This document shows positions 9,536-18,234 of a stretch of DNA of 64,000 nt, in pieces. The first letter of the stretch is position 1; every line of letters begins with the position of its first letter. Under the pieces are notes generated by a model. That model did no database searches, was not told the origin of the DNA, and worked only from the letters and a program-made list of their open reading frames with translations. The stretch is taken from contig JAIYCG010000020.1 of NCBI GenBank assembly GCA_027488115.1, positions 42,956 to 106,955 on the forward strand. Reading direction: 5' to 3'. Position numbers and translations under genes: made by a program. This DNA comes from Comamonadaceae bacterium (lineage in GTDB: Bacteria > Pseudomonadota > Gammaproteobacteria > Burkholderiales > Burkholderiaceae_C).

Positions 9536-10537
9536 ATGCAAATTGTTCGAATTCACCAGCCAGGTGGGCCTGAGGCTTTAAAGCTTGATCACGTCGCAGA
9601 GCCAATCCCTAAGGCTGGTGAGGTTCGAATCAAGGCCATGGCCATTGGCGTGGGCCGGCCTGATGTGCTCATGCGTCAGGGCATTTACAAATGGATGCCG
9701 CCCTTGCCTGCAACGCCTGGCGCTGAACTGTCAGGTGTCATTGATCAAGTTGGAGAGGGTGTTCCCGCAGATCGCATTGGGCAACGGGTGTTGCTAAGTT
9801 CAAGAGACTTACCCCAACGAGGCGGCTGCTATGTGCAATCGATTGCCGTGCCACACAGCAAACCCTATCTGTTGCCTGACCGTATTTCGTTTCAAGATGC
9901 AGTCAGCCTGCCCAATTTGCAACTGGCTTTGGCATTGTTGCAAGCTGCCAATTTAAATCCAACAGCAGAAAAACGAGCGCTTCTCATCACGGGCGCTGCT
10001 GGCGGTGTGGCGGGCATGTTGTCGCAACTCGCCAAGAACCATGGCTTTCAAACCATTGGAACAGCACGAACACCTGTGAAGCGTGACTTTGCCCTTGCCA
10101 ATGGTTTTGATGTGGTCCTCGATTCAAATCCTGAATCGCTTTGCGAGGATGTTCTAAAAGTCACGTCAGGTATGGGTGTCAATCTGGCCTATGACCATTT
10201 GGGCGGTGCTTATTTACCCGCATGCATTCGAAGTTTAAGTGCTCTAGGAACTGCAATTTCATACAACGTCATTACAGGCCAACCCAGCGTAGATGTTTTC
10301 TCTGTCATGCGTGAGTTGCTGTCTAAAAGCTTGGGAGTTCGGTGCTTTTCAATGCACACCTTTGACGAGAATGAAACCAATCGACGTGAATTGATGCAAC
10401 AGGCCATTGAATTGATGGCCACTGAAAAAGTTCGTGCGCCTATGCCAACTGTCATGCTCTTGAGCGATGTTGTTCAAGCGCACGTCATTTTGGACAAAGG
10501 CGATACCCTTGGAAAAATCGTATTGAATCCTCAATAA
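9536..10537 (+). CDS. zinc-independent MDR, quinone oxidoreductase-like
   Basis: A 333-residue medium-chain dehydrogenase/reductase. The GroES-like N-terminal half has the PGAELSGVIDQVGEGV motif. The Rossmann half has LITGAAGGVAGMLSQLAK for NADPH binding and ends DKGDTLGKIVLNP. The structural-zinc cysteines of alcohol dehydrogenases are absent, which places it with NADPH:quinone oxidoreductases and enoyl reductases (QOR/PIG3 type). It starts 18 bases after the FAH gene and probably reduces an intermediate of the same pathway. The electron acceptor is unknown. Confidence 0.87.
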   Translation: MQIVRIHQPGGPEALKLDHVAEPIPKAGEVRIKAMAIGVGRPDVLMRQGIYKWMPPLPATPGAELSGVIDQVGEGVPADRIGQRVLLSSRDLPQRGGCYVQSIAVPHSKPYLLPDRISFQDAVSLPNLQLALALLQAANLNPTAEKRALLITGAAGGVAGMLSQLAKNHGFQTIGTARTPVKRDFALANGFDVVLDSNPESLCEDVLKVTSGMGVNLAYDHLGGAYLPACIRSLSALGTAISYNVITGQPSVDVFSVMRELLSKSLGVRCFSMHTFDENETNRRELMQQAIELMATEKVRAPMPTVMLLSDVVQAHVILDKGDTLGKIVLNPQ

Positions 10538-10569
10538 GAAGGATCTTTGTTAGACATGAATGGAGACAA

Positions 10570-11553
10570 ATGATGAAACTCGAAAACGCTCAAAAAAGCT
10601 TCTTGAAAAAAACCTGGATACTGGTTTTGCTGGTCAGTGGTGCTGCATTTGCACAAAACTATCCAGACAGAAACATCAAAATATTGCAGGGTTTTGCGCC
10701 GGGTGGCAACGCCGATGCCATTGCGCGTGCGGTGGGCGCAGAAATTTCAAAAAGCGTGGGGCAGGCCGTTGTGGTTGAAGCGCAGGCTGGTGCTGGTGGC
10801 ACCATCGCCGCCACAACCGTGGCAAAAGCAAAACCTGATGGCTACACCTTGCTCCTTGCAACAGGGGGGCATGCCGTGGCCGGTGCTATCTACAACAACC
10901 TCAATTACAAAACGGTTCAAGACTTTGAGATGGTCAGCACCATCACTTATTTTCCGTTCTTGATTGTTGTCAATGCAGAAAACAAGATTGCCAATTTCCC
11001 TGCACTCTTGAATCAAGCCAAGGCCAATCCTGGAAAAATTGCTTATGGCACTGCCGGCATTGGTTCTACTCATCATTTGGCAGGCGAATTGCTGGCCAGC
11101 ATGGCCAAAGTTGATTTGCTTCACGTGCCTTATCGAGGTGATGCCGGCTCCATCACGGCCTTGTTGTCTGGTGATGTGCCCTTCATCATTGCGCCCCCAA
11201 CGGCTGTGCTTTCCAACATCAAAGCGGGCAAGCTCAAAGCCATTGCCGCCACGGGTCCTCAGCGCTGGGTAGGACTGCCTGATGTGCCTACAGTCGCAGA
11301 GCAAGGTGTGCCTGGCTACGATGTTCGCTCATGGGCTGGCTTGATGGCCCCTGCCGGCACGCCCAAACCGGTGATTGAAAAATTGAATGCCGAAACCTTG
11401 AAAACGCTTCAACTGCCAAACGTTAAAACACGCTTAGAAGAAATGGGTGGTGATGTTCGCGGCAGCACGCCAGACGAGATGAAAAACATGGTGGCTTCTG
11501 AAACTCAAAAGTGGATTCAGGTCGTTAACAATGCCAAAATTCCAAAGCAATAA
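10570..11553 (+). CDS. Bug family (TctC-like) substrate-binding protein
   Basis: A 327-residue periplasmic binding protein with a signal peptide (basic start, hydrophobic core ending SGAAFAQN) and the Bug landmarks FAPGGNADAIAR, EAQAGAGG, YGTAGIGSTHHLAGE and VPYRGDAGS. It is the second orphan member in the window, again without permease genes. GGAGA lies six bases before an ATGATG, so the start is 10570 or 10573. Its place among the catabolic genes suggests it captures the pathway substrate, probably a carboxylated compound. Confidence 0.93.
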   Translation: MMKLENAQKSFLKKTWILVLLVSGAAFAQNYPDRNIKILQGFAPGGNADAIARAVGAEISKSVGQAVVVEAQAGAGGTIAATTVAKAKPDGYTLLLATGGHAVAGAIYNNLNYKTVQDFEMVSTITYFPFLIVVNAENKIANFPALLNQAKANPGKIAYGTAGIGSTHHLAGELLASMAKVDLLHVPYRGDAGSITALLSGDVPFIIAPPTAVLSNIKAGKLKAIAATGPQRWVGLPDVPTVAEQGVPGYDVRSWAGLMAPAGTPKPVIEKLNAETLKTLQLPNVKTRLEEMGGDVRGSTPDEMKNMVASETQKWIQVVNNAKIPKQ

Positions 11554-11577
11554 TCAGTCATTCAAACAAGGTTCAAA

Positions 11578-12156
11578 ATGTCCCTCATCAAAATTCGCAA
11601 ACGCAGCTTGACCATTGAAACGCAATACCATGAGGGCGGCCCCGTTGCGGAAGTGCCTCTCAAGCTTGCGGCAGCTTGCGCAGTCATTGAGAACCCCTAT
11701 GCCGGCCGGTATGAGCCCGATCTCATGCCCTTCATGGCTGAGTTGCGCTCACTGGGTACGCAGCTGGCGCAAGAACTGGTCGATACGCTTTGCAAAGAGA
11801 ATGTCGAGGTGTACAGCAAAGCTGCCATCGTGGGTGTCAACGGTGAAATGGAACATGGCGCTGTTTGGCACGAGGCAGGTGGTTGGGCCATGCGCGCTGT
11901 ATTGGGTGAACCCAAGGCCATGGTGCCTGCCAGTAAAGCGGTTGCAAGTGCTGGTTATCGTCTGATGGTGCCTTTGCATTACATCCATGCGAGCTACGTG
12001 AGAAGTCATTACAACAGCATGGAAATTGGCATTCAGGATGCACCGCGTCCCAATGAAATTTTGTATGCGTTGGTCATGGGTACCGGAGGTCGTGTGCATT
12101 CACGCTTAGGTGGATTGACGAAAGACAAGGTGTCGGTGAACGACGGGCAAAGGTAA
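11578..12156 (+). CDS. amino acid synthesis family protein (DUF1185)
   Basis: A 192-residue protein of the small AA_synth family (formerly DUF1185), recognised by EGGPVAEVPLKLAAACAVIENPYAGRY, the VGVNGEMEHGAVWHEAGG segment and the C-terminal MGTGGRVHSRLGGL. Family members sit in catabolic clusters of Burkholderiales and Rhizobiales. Despite the name, no biosynthetic reaction is established to my knowledge. Here it is the last gene of the GntR cluster, 24 bases after the Bug gene. It is soluble with no signal peptide. A role in the same pathway is inferred from context only. Confidence 0.8.
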   Translation: MSLIKIRKRSLTIETQYHEGGPVAEVPLKLAAACAVIENPYAGRYEPDLMPFMAELRSLGTQLAQELVDTLCKENVEVYSKAAIVGVNGEMEHGAVWHEAGGWAMRAVLGEPKAMVPASKAVASAGYRLMVPLHYIHASYVRSHYNSMEIGIQDAPRPNEILYALVMGTGGRVHSRLGGLTKDKVSVNDGQR

Positions 12157-12165
12157 GAAAAGGTT

Positions 12166-13164
12166 TTAGTCAGGTGATGTCAGCTGTCTAGGGCTTTCAA
12201 AGCTTCTGAACGCACTCGACAATGGGTCTTTGAATGAGATTTTTTTTGCCAACAGCTTCAAAGGCGAATTGAAATCATCGGGCTCTTGCGCACCCCTCTT
12301 AACCAGGGGATAAAACTGGTCGCCCACCAATGGCAAGCCAAGCGCGTTCATGTGAACGCGCAATTGATGTCGTAGGCCCGTGACGGGTTTCAGTTGGTAT
12401 CGCGCCAATTCTCTGGAAGGCGAGTCTTTTTGTGTGGAGGTCTCGCTAGCGGGAATGCGTTCAACGCAATCGATCCAAGTCTCACTGTTGTAAGAGCTAG
12501 CTTCTGAAAACTCATCAGGGCTCAGCTCGCGCATTCTGAAAAATTGTGAGTCCTCTACCAGCTTACTTTGGTGAGTCAGTGGAAAAGTGAGGTGCTGAGA
12601 TGAGGTTTCTGGTGCACCCGCAATGGCTTCGTAGATTTTTTCAACCTGGCGAAGTCTGAACAAGGCTTGGTAGGCGTTGCGATCCTCCGCACGAATGCTG
12701 AACATCACCAAGCCTGCAGTTTCGCGGTCAATGCGATGCAAAGGCGATAACTCCGGCAAATTCAATTCTTGCTTTAGTTGCACCAACAAACTTTGCTGCA
12801 CATATTGACCGCCTGGTGTCACCGGCATGAAGTGCGGTTTGTCGGCGACCACCAAGTGTGCGTCTTGATAAATGATCTGTGCTTTGAAGGGTAAATTGGG
12901 TTCATCCGCTACGTGTCGAAAGTACAGCAGATGGGACTCATTGAACAGACCATGATCAGGTGAAATGCATTGTCCCAGTGCATTGTATACAGTGCCCGCT
13001 AAAAATCGCTGAAGCCACACTTCGCGTGAGATGGCTGGATATCGCTGCGTTAAAAAATCAATGGCCGAAAGATCCGTGTTGGCGGGAATGCCCACTTTGC
13101 TGGCGCTAACGCCGTTTTGCAACAAATGCTTAGGCACGTTTGAAGACGACATCCCACACACCAT
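12166..13164 (-). CDS. RluA-family RNA pseudouridine synthase
   Basis: A 332-residue pseudouridine synthase that isomerises uridine in rRNA or tRNA. The catalytic aspartate lies in [15 protein letters not shown], the RluA-type HRxDxxTxG motif, and the later [14 protein letters not shown] segment is also typical. The first 100 residues include an S4-like part ([16 protein letters not shown]). The start at 13164 overlaps the trmB end by 35 bases; an ATG at 13152 reduces this. No clear ribosome site separates them. It ends nine bases from the converging DUF1185 gene. Which RNA position is modified cannot be told. Confidence 0.87.
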   Translation of the reverse strand: MVCGMSSSNVPKHLLQNGVSASKVGIPANTDLSAIDFLTQRYPAISREVWLQRFLAGTVYNALGQCISPDHGLFNESHLLYFRHVADEPNLPFKAQIIYQDAHLVVADKPHFMPVTPGGQYVQQSLLVQLKQELNLPELSPLHRIDRETAGLVMFSIRAEDRNAYQALFRLRQVEKIYEAIAGAPETSSQHLTFPLTHQSKLVEDSQFFRMRELSPDEFSEASSYNSETWIDCVERIPASETSTQKDSPSRELARYQLKPVTGLRHQLRVHMNALGLPLVGDQFYPLVKRGAQEPDDFNSPLKLLAKKISFKDPLSSAFRSFESPRQLTSPD

Positions 13165-13867
13165 GCCCCAATTTCAAGCCACGATTTTCAAACTTGGTCA
13201 GTGGCCGGTAGTCGGGCTTGACGGCAAAGCCGCCTTGACCCGTGGCTGCGGTGTTTTGTAGCAAAGGCTCTGCACTGAGCACTTCCAATATTTGCACGGC
13301 ATAGGGTTCCCAATCGGTGGCGCAATGAATGTAAGCGCCAGGCTTCAGGCGTGCTGCCAACTTGGCAATCAAAGGAGTCTGAATGAGCCGACGTTTGTTG
13401 TGACGTGACTTGTGCCAAGGATCGGGAAAGAAAATGTGCACGCCATCTAATGAAACCAAGGGCAACATGTGGTCAATCACTTCCACCGCATCGTGTTGCA
13501 AGATGCGAATATTGTGAATATCTTGCTCGCCGATGCGCTTGAGCAATGCACCCACGCCAGGCTCGTGCACTTCGCAGCACAAGAAGCGATCGTTGGGACG
13601 CACCTTGGCGATGTGGGCGGTGGCTTCGCCCATGCCAAAACCAATTTCCAAAATGACGGGGGCGGGGACGGCGTCTTGACCATTCAACGCAAATGCTTTG
13701 GCCATGTTCAAGGGTTCGGGTGCGTACTGAAGTAAAAACTGGGGACCCCAAACTTCAAAGGCTTTGGCTTGACCCGTGGTCGTTCGGCCAGCGCGTTTCA
13801 CAAAGCTTTTGATATTTTTCGGAAAGGCAACCGAGGCCGGTGCTTGTTGGGATGCGTCAGAAGTCAT
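13130..13867 (-). CDS. trmB: tRNA (guanine-N7-)-methyltransferase
   Basis: A 245-residue SAM-dependent enzyme making m7G46 in tRNA. It has the SAM site [16 protein letters not shown] and the family signature [18 protein letters not shown], plus the closing [17 protein letters not shown] region. Length is standard for proteobacterial TrmB. It lies between gluQ and the pseudouridine synthase on the same strand, forming a small RNA-modification group. Confidence 0.95.
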   Translation of the reverse strand: MTSDASQQAPASVAFPKNIKSFVKRAGRTTTGQAKAFEVWGPQFLLQYAPEPLNMAKAFALNGQDAVPAPVILEIGFGMGEATAHIAKVRPNDRFLCCEVHEPGVGALLKRIGEQDIHNIRILQHDAVEVIDHMLPLVSLDGVHIFFPDPWHKSRHNKRRLIQTPLIAKLAARLKPGAYIHCATDWEPYAVQILEVLSAEPLLQNTAATGQGGFAVKPDYRPLTKFENRGLKLGHGVWDVVFKRA

Positions 13868-13876
13868 GGGCCTATT

Positions 13877-14800
13877 TTAAGGGGTGACCCTCAAGTACTT
13901 GGTTGCCCAATCTTGGGTCCATATGGCCAAGGTATCTTCCAAGCTTGCTGATTGCCCGTCCAGTTGCTTGATGTGACTCAAACCTAAGGTACTCGCAGCA
14001 CTTTGAAGCGCTTGGGCGATGGCTGCGGGTGAGCTTAAGTCCAAAGCTTTGGCGCCATTTTGCTTAGACAGCTTTTCACCATTTGCGCCCAAGACCAAGG
14101 GGGTGTGCAAGTACTGAGGTTGCTTCAAACCCAAGGCCTCTTGCAGCAAGCACTGACGCGCGGTGTTGTCTGTCAGGTCTTCACCGCGAACGACATGGGT
14201 GATACCTTGCGCGGCGTCGTCCACCACCACGGCCAGTTGATAGGCCCAGAGTCCATCAGCACGCTTTAAAACAAAGTCCCCCACTTCTTGAAAAACATTT
14301 TGTGATTGAATGCCCAGCCTTCTGTCTTGCCAATGAACAAACTCAGAGCCCCGCACGGTGCTCCATTTTTCAACGTTGAAGCGCCAGGCTCTGGCGATTT
14401 TGCCATTCAGGCCGTGTCTGCAAGTGCCAGGATAAACGGCTGCTTTGTGCCTTTCCAAACTCAAGCCCAGCGCAGCTTGTTGCTCTTCAATTTCTTTGCG
14501 CGTGCAGCCGCAAGGGTAGACCAAGCCTTTGGCAATCAGTGCCTCGAGCGCTTGTTGGTAGAGTTTATTGCGATGCGATTGCAAGACCACTTCGCCATCA
14601 GAGAAAAGTCTGCAAACAGACAGCTGTTGCAAGATTTTTTCTGTAGCGCCAGGAATGCACCTTGGACCATCGACGTCCTCAATGCGCACAAGCCATTCAC
14701 CGCGCAATGCCCGTCCATCCAGCCAACTGGCCAATGCAGCCACCAAAGAGCCAGCGTGCAACTCACCCGTAGGCGAGGGTGCAAATCGTCCGCGCGTCAT
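13877..14800 (-). CDS. gluQ: glutamyl-Q tRNA(Asp) synthetase
   Basis: A 307-residue paralogue of the GluRS catalytic domain without an anticodon-binding domain. It attaches glutamate to queuosine in tRNA-Asp. It has the HIGH-like [13 protein letters not shown], a zinc site built from CGC and a later TCRHG, and the KMSKS-like motif KLSKQNG. It lies seven bases from the flavoprotein gene upstream and nine bases from trmB downstream on the same strand, so it is probably co-transcribed with them. Confidence 0.94.
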   Translation of the reverse strand: MTRGRFAPSPTGELHAGSLVAALASWLDGRALRGEWLVRIEDVDGPRCIPGATEKILQQLSVCRLFSDGEVVLQSHRNKLYQQALEALIAKGLVYPCGCTRKEIEEQQAALGLSLERHKAAVYPGTCRHGLNGKIARAWRFNVEKWSTVRGSEFVHWQDRRLGIQSQNVFQEVGDFVLKRADGLWAYQLAVVVDDAAQGITHVVRGEDLTDNTARQCLLQEALGLKQPQYLHTPLVLGANGEKLSKQNGAKALDLSSPAAIAQALQSAASTLGLSHIKQLDGQSASLEDTLAIWTQDWATKYLRVTP

Positions 14801-14806
14801 GCCACA

Positions 14807-15871
14807 TTAAAGGGCGTCGAGGGCCAATTCCAAACCGGAAATGAACGCGTCTTCTACGCGATGACCAATGCACCAATCGCCACACAAACCGATGCCTTGT
14901 TTTTTGCTCAGCATGTGTGTAGCGCCCAAGGGCTGCAAAGTTTTGGCATAGCGCCAACGGTGTACTTCAGCGTGCGCAGGCGTGGCGCGAATGCCTGTAA
15001 TTTCAGAAAATGCTTTGAGCAATTTGGCTTGTACGCGCTCGGGTGTATCTTCCAAATGTTCTTGCGACCAAGCTGCGCTGGCCTGCACGGTCCAGCGCTC
15101 GATTTGATCGCGCCCTGGTTTGGAAGATTCACGCGCAAGCCATGCCACGCGGTGATGCACGCTGCGCGCTGCGTTCCACTGGGGACCCAATGTAATCAGA
15201 CCCGGTTGCACCGCATTGGGAAAAGCCACCATGAGGGTCCAGCACGGCGCCACTTGCACTTTGGCCAGTGCAGCGGCGTTTTCCATTTTGATTTTCGAAG
15301 TGCGCAACAAATCAATGGCTTGATCTGAGGGCATGGCCAACAAGACTTGATCAAAGCCACTGAAGACAGATTGCGCACCTTCGGGCTCTTCGCTGTGCAA
15401 TTGCCAGAGTTCTGGGAGCAGGGTGTCGCGTTCAATTTTGAACACCTTGGATTCAAAGTGAATGGTGTCTGTTTGCACCAAGGGCTGCGCCCAGGCTTTG
15501 ACCAAAGCATTCATGCCGGGTGTGGCCACCCAATGTTTGTCGTGAGTATTGCGAGCGGCTTCAATCACACGGCCCATGGCATCGAGCACCCGCACGGCGT
15601 TGGCGCTCCATGGTTTGCAGATGTTGGGCGTGGTGGCAATGGCTTGTTCAAAGCGATTGTCGCGCACAGTGAAATATTGAGCGCCATGATCGAAGTTGCC
15701 AAAGCTTGAAGAGCGAGTTGACAGGCGGCCGCTGGCACCTTTGCTTTTCTCAAAGACCGTGACGCGATGGCCAGCTTGCATGAGGGTGCGAGCGCAGGTG
15801 ATGCCGGCCATGCCGGCACCAATGATGGCGAAATTTTGAATGGGTTTTGTCATTGTGTTTTGGTGTGTCAT
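14807..15871 (-). CDS. renalase-like FAD-dependent NAD(P) oxidoreductase
   Basis: A 354-residue flavoprotein with an N-terminal dinucleotide-binding fold (IIGAGMAGITCARTLMQAGHRV followed by FEKSKGASGR). DHGAQYFTVRD follows, then a C-terminal FAD-closing segment (GIGLCGDWCIGHRVEDAFISG). This is the COG3380 type, related to renalase and amine oxidases. Its natural substrate in bacteria is uncertain; renalase homologues oxidise abnormal NAD(P)H isomers. The ATG at 15853 (MTKPIQ) may be the true start. It lies between the LysR gene and gluQ on the same strand. Confidence 0.8.
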   Translation of the reverse strand: MTHQNTMTKPIQNFAIIGAGMAGITCARTLMQAGHRVTVFEKSKGASGRLSTRSSSFGNFDHGAQYFTVRDNRFEQAIATTPNICKPWSANAVRVLDAMGRVIEAARNTHDKHWVATPGMNALVKAWAQPLVQTDTIHFESKVFKIERDTLLPELWQLHSEEPEGAQSVFSGFDQVLLAMPSDQAIDLLRTSKIKMENAAALAKVQVAPCWTLMVAFPNAVQPGLITLGPQWNAARSVHHRVAWLARESSKPGRDQIERWTVQASAAWSQEHLEDTPERVQAKLLKAFSEITGIRATPAHAEVHRWRYAKTLQPLGATHMLSKKQGIGLCGDWCIGHRVEDAFISGLELALDAL

Positions 15872-15880
15872 GGGGCTACT

Positions 15881-16825
15881 CTACACGCGATGATGGGGTT
15901 GGAGCAATGCTTGTTTGGTTCTGTTTTGACTCAACTGAGACAACCACCAACTCAGGGCATGGCCCAAACGCTTGCCTTGGGGGTTTCTCCAAGCGTATTC
16001 AACTTGGTGAATGCGTTGCACACGGCTTACTTTTTTTGCCACCAATCTGCCACTGTCAAGGTAGGGCTTGGCCATGCTTTCGGGCAAGAATCCGCCCCCT
16101 AGACCCCTTAGCTGAGCTTCTAGTTTGGTCGGCATATCTGGCACGGTCAAAACGTCTTGTCCGCCCAACAGTCCAATGGTGACGCCTTCTCCACGGGGGA
16201 CCGAATCGGCCACAGCCACCGCTCGGTGTTTTTGAAGAAGGGCATCGCTGAGTGGTTCGGTTTCCTTGGCCAAGGGATGGTGCGGGGCGATGGCATAGAC
16301 AAAACTCAGCTCCCCCAAACTTTGGTGCATGAATTCAGGGTGAGTGGCGGGAGAGATGAAGACACCAATGGCCAAATCGGCCTGACCGGATGTGAGAGCG
16401 GCCAGGGTGCCCGACAGGGTTTCGTAGCGAATTCGCAACCGAGTGGGTGGGTTCAGGGCCAAGAAGCCTTCACACAATTCCATCACCACCGATCTTGAAA
16501 TGATGCTGTCAACAGCAACCGTCAAGACCGACTCCCATCCTGTTGCCACGCGCTTGACCCGATTCGCCAGCGCATCAACGTCTTGGATCAGTCGTTTGGC
16601 TTCTCGAAGCAGCTCTTTGCCAGCTTCAGTGGGCTTGGCTTGTCGGCTGCTTCGGTCGAACAGCAACACGTCGAGGGCATCCTCAATTTGCCTCACACGG
16701 TAGGTCAAGGCGCTTGGCACCAAGCCGCGTTGTCTGGCGGCGGCGGCAAAACTTCCGGTCTCTTCGATGGCCAGCAGCATGCTGAGGGCATCGGGTGTGA
16801 GAAGTTCACTGGGAGACGTGCGCAT
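15881..16825 (-). CDS. LysR family transcriptional regulator
   Basis: A LysR-type regulator of about 314 residues from the chosen ATG (MRTSPSEL). The N-terminal helix-turn-helix reads AIEETGSFAAAARQRGLVPSALTYRVRQIED, followed by a periplasmic-binding-like effector domain. An upstream ATG at 16858 would add eleven residues but would put a perfect palindrome inside the coding region, so the inner start is preferred. It diverges from the pirin and flavodoxin genes. The arrangement resembles E. coli yhaJ-yhaK, where a LysR regulator of this sort controls a pirin. An aromatic or quinone effector is inferred. Confidence 0.88.
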   Translation of the reverse strand: MRTSPSELLTPDALSMLLAIEETGSFAAAARQRGLVPSALTYRVRQIEDALDVLLFDRSSRQAKPTEAGKELLREAKRLIQDVDALANRVKRVATGWESVLTVAVDSIISRSVVMELCEGFLALNPPTRLRIRYETLSGTLAALTSGQADLAIGVFISPATHPEFMHQSLGELSFVYAIAPHHPLAKETEPLSDALLQKHRAVAVADSVPRGEGVTIGLLGGQDVLTVPDMPTKLEAQLRGLGGGFLPESMAKPYLDSGRLVAKKVSRVQRIHQVEYAWRNPQGKRLGHALSWWLSQLSQNRTKQALLQPHHRV

Positions 16826-16831
16826 TTTGAG

Positions 16832-16846
16832 TTCAAATAATTTGAA
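16832..16846. promoter_or_regulatory. candidate LysR operator: TTCAAAT-A-ATTTGAA
   Basis: A perfect 7+1+7 inverted repeat lies in the gap between the LysR gene and pirin, six bases before the preferred LysR start. It contains the T-N11-A pattern of LysR sites. It could serve autoregulation and activation of the divergent pirin gene. Binding has not been shown. Confidence 0.45.
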
Positions 16847-16930
16847 TGATAACGACAAATTAAGTGGTTTTTATTGAAACTATTGGAATGTACAGTTCAG
16901 CCATTGAAATTTAAATACAAGAGGCATCCA

Positions 16931-17632
16931 ATGATTCAAATTCGTCGATCCGCCGAACGTGGTTATGCCGACCACGGTTGGTTGAAGTCATTTCACAGTT
17001 TTTCATTTGCGGGTTACTACGACCCAGCTTTCATGGGCTGGGGCAATTTGCGCGTCATCAACGAAGACCGTATTGCGCCCGGCACTGGTTTCGGCACCCA
17101 TGGTCACAAAGACATGGAAATCATCAGTTATGTGCTGTCTGGCAACTTGGCCCACAAGGACAGCATGGGCAATGTCAAAGGTATTCCACCTGGCGATGTG
17201 CAGCGCATGAGCGCAGGCAAAGGTGTGATGCACAGCGAGTTCAATCATGCTGAGGGCGAGACCACACATTTTTTTCAGATTTGGATCGAGCCCAATGTCA
17301 TGGGCATAGAGCCGGGTTATGAGCAAAAAACAATTCCACCAGCCACCAAACGTGGCGCCTTGAAAGTGGTGGCTTCGCCCCAAGGTGAGGGCGATGCTGT
17401 GCAAATTTCTGCAGATGCAACTTTGTATGCCGGCTTGCTGGATGGCGAAGAAAAAGCCGCTGTTGTTTTGAACCCTTTGCGCAAAGCTTATGTGCATCTC
17501 ATCCGGGGCGAGTTACACGTGAATGGACAAGCATTGAAGGGGGGCGATGCCGCCCTTGTTCAGGCTGAAACGAATCTTGAACTGACGCACGGCAAAGATG
17601 CCGAGGTCTTGGTTTTTGACTTGGCTTCTTAA
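16931..17632 (+). CDS. pirin family protein (probable quercetinase-like bicupin)
   Basis: A 233-residue bicupin. The metal site lies in the first cupin, FGTHGHKDMEIISYVLSGNLAHKD, with further ligands around MHSEFNHAE. The opening IQIRRSAERGYADHGWLKSFHSFSFA is typical of bacterial pirins, including YhaK and YhhW; some of these oxidise flavonols. The ATG at 16931 matches the family start. The upstream in-frame ATG at 16874 would add 19 AT-rich residues and is rejected. It diverges from a LysR gene and is followed 42 bases later by a flavodoxin-type quinone reductase, suggesting a response to quinones or phenolics. Confidence 0.9.
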   Translation: MIQIRRSAERGYADHGWLKSFHSFSFAGYYDPAFMGWGNLRVINEDRIAPGTGFGTHGHKDMEIISYVLSGNLAHKDSMGNVKGIPPGDVQRMSAGKGVMHSEFNHAEGETTHFFQIWIEPNVMGIEPGYEQKTIPPATKRGALKVVASPQGEGDAVQISADATLYAGLLDGEEKAAVVLNPLRKAYVHLIRGELHVNGQALKGGDAALVQAETNLELTHGKDAEVLVFDLAS

Positions 17633-17674
17633 CAAACAAGAAGCTGTACTTTTTAATTCTTTTGGAGAACTCTC

Positions 17675-18208
17675 ATGACTCAAACAGTTGTAATTTACCA
17701 CTCAGGTTATGGCCACACACAGCGCGTGGCACAGTTTGTGGCACAGGGCGCCAATGCAGCGCTGATCACCATCGATGCCGATGGCAATATTTCGGACGCT
17801 GATTGGGAAACTTTGGATGCCGCTGACGCCATCATCTTTGGTTCACCCACATACATGGGCATGGCCTCTTGGCAGTTTAAGAAATTTGCCGATGCATCTT
17901 CCAAGCGTTGGTTCACAAGCGCTTGGAAAGACAAAGTGGCCGGTGGTTTTACCATTTCAGCCAGCCCCAGTGGCGACAAGCTGTCGACCATTCAGTACTT
18001 CATGACTTTGGCCATGCAGCAAGCCATGATTTGGGTGGGCCAGCCTGCCCTGAACGACGGTACGATCAACCGCATCGGTTCTAACTCTGGTGTGATGGCG
18101 CAAGTGGGTCCTACCAGCCCCGCTGAAGACATTCCGCAGGGTGACTTGGACACGGCCAAGGCTTATGGTGCACGTGTGGCTGCGGTGGCTGCTAAGTTGC
18201 GTGCTTAA
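17675..18208 (+). CDS. WrbA-like flavodoxin family NAD(P)H:quinone oxidoreductase
   Basis: A 177-residue flavodoxin-fold protein. The FMN phosphate loop is VVIYHSGYGHTQRVAQ, and FGSPTYMGMASWQFKKFAD forms the second FMN contact. GGFTISASPSGDK follows. The family reduces quinones by two electrons in the cytoplasm. A ribosome site (TTTGGAG) precedes the ATG. It follows pirin on the same strand and faces trhO. Its identity as strict WrbA is not certain, since the central insert differs. Confidence 0.85.
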   Translation: MTQTVVIYHSGYGHTQRVAQFVAQGANAALITIDADGNISDADWETLDAADAIIFGSPTYMGMASWQFKKFADASSKRWFTSAWKDKVAGGFTISASPSGDKLSTIQYFMTLAMQQAMIWVGQPALNDGTINRIGSNSGVMAQVGPTSPAEDIPQGDLDTAKAYGARVAAVAAKLRA

Positions 18209-18234
18209 GTTGCACGGTTAAGAGACAGAAGCTC

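Noticed and set aside
14306..15328. Plus-strand 340-codon open frame opposite gluQ and the flavoprotein gene
   Set aside because: Both opposite-strand genes have clear catalytic motifs; this frame has none and spans two genes.
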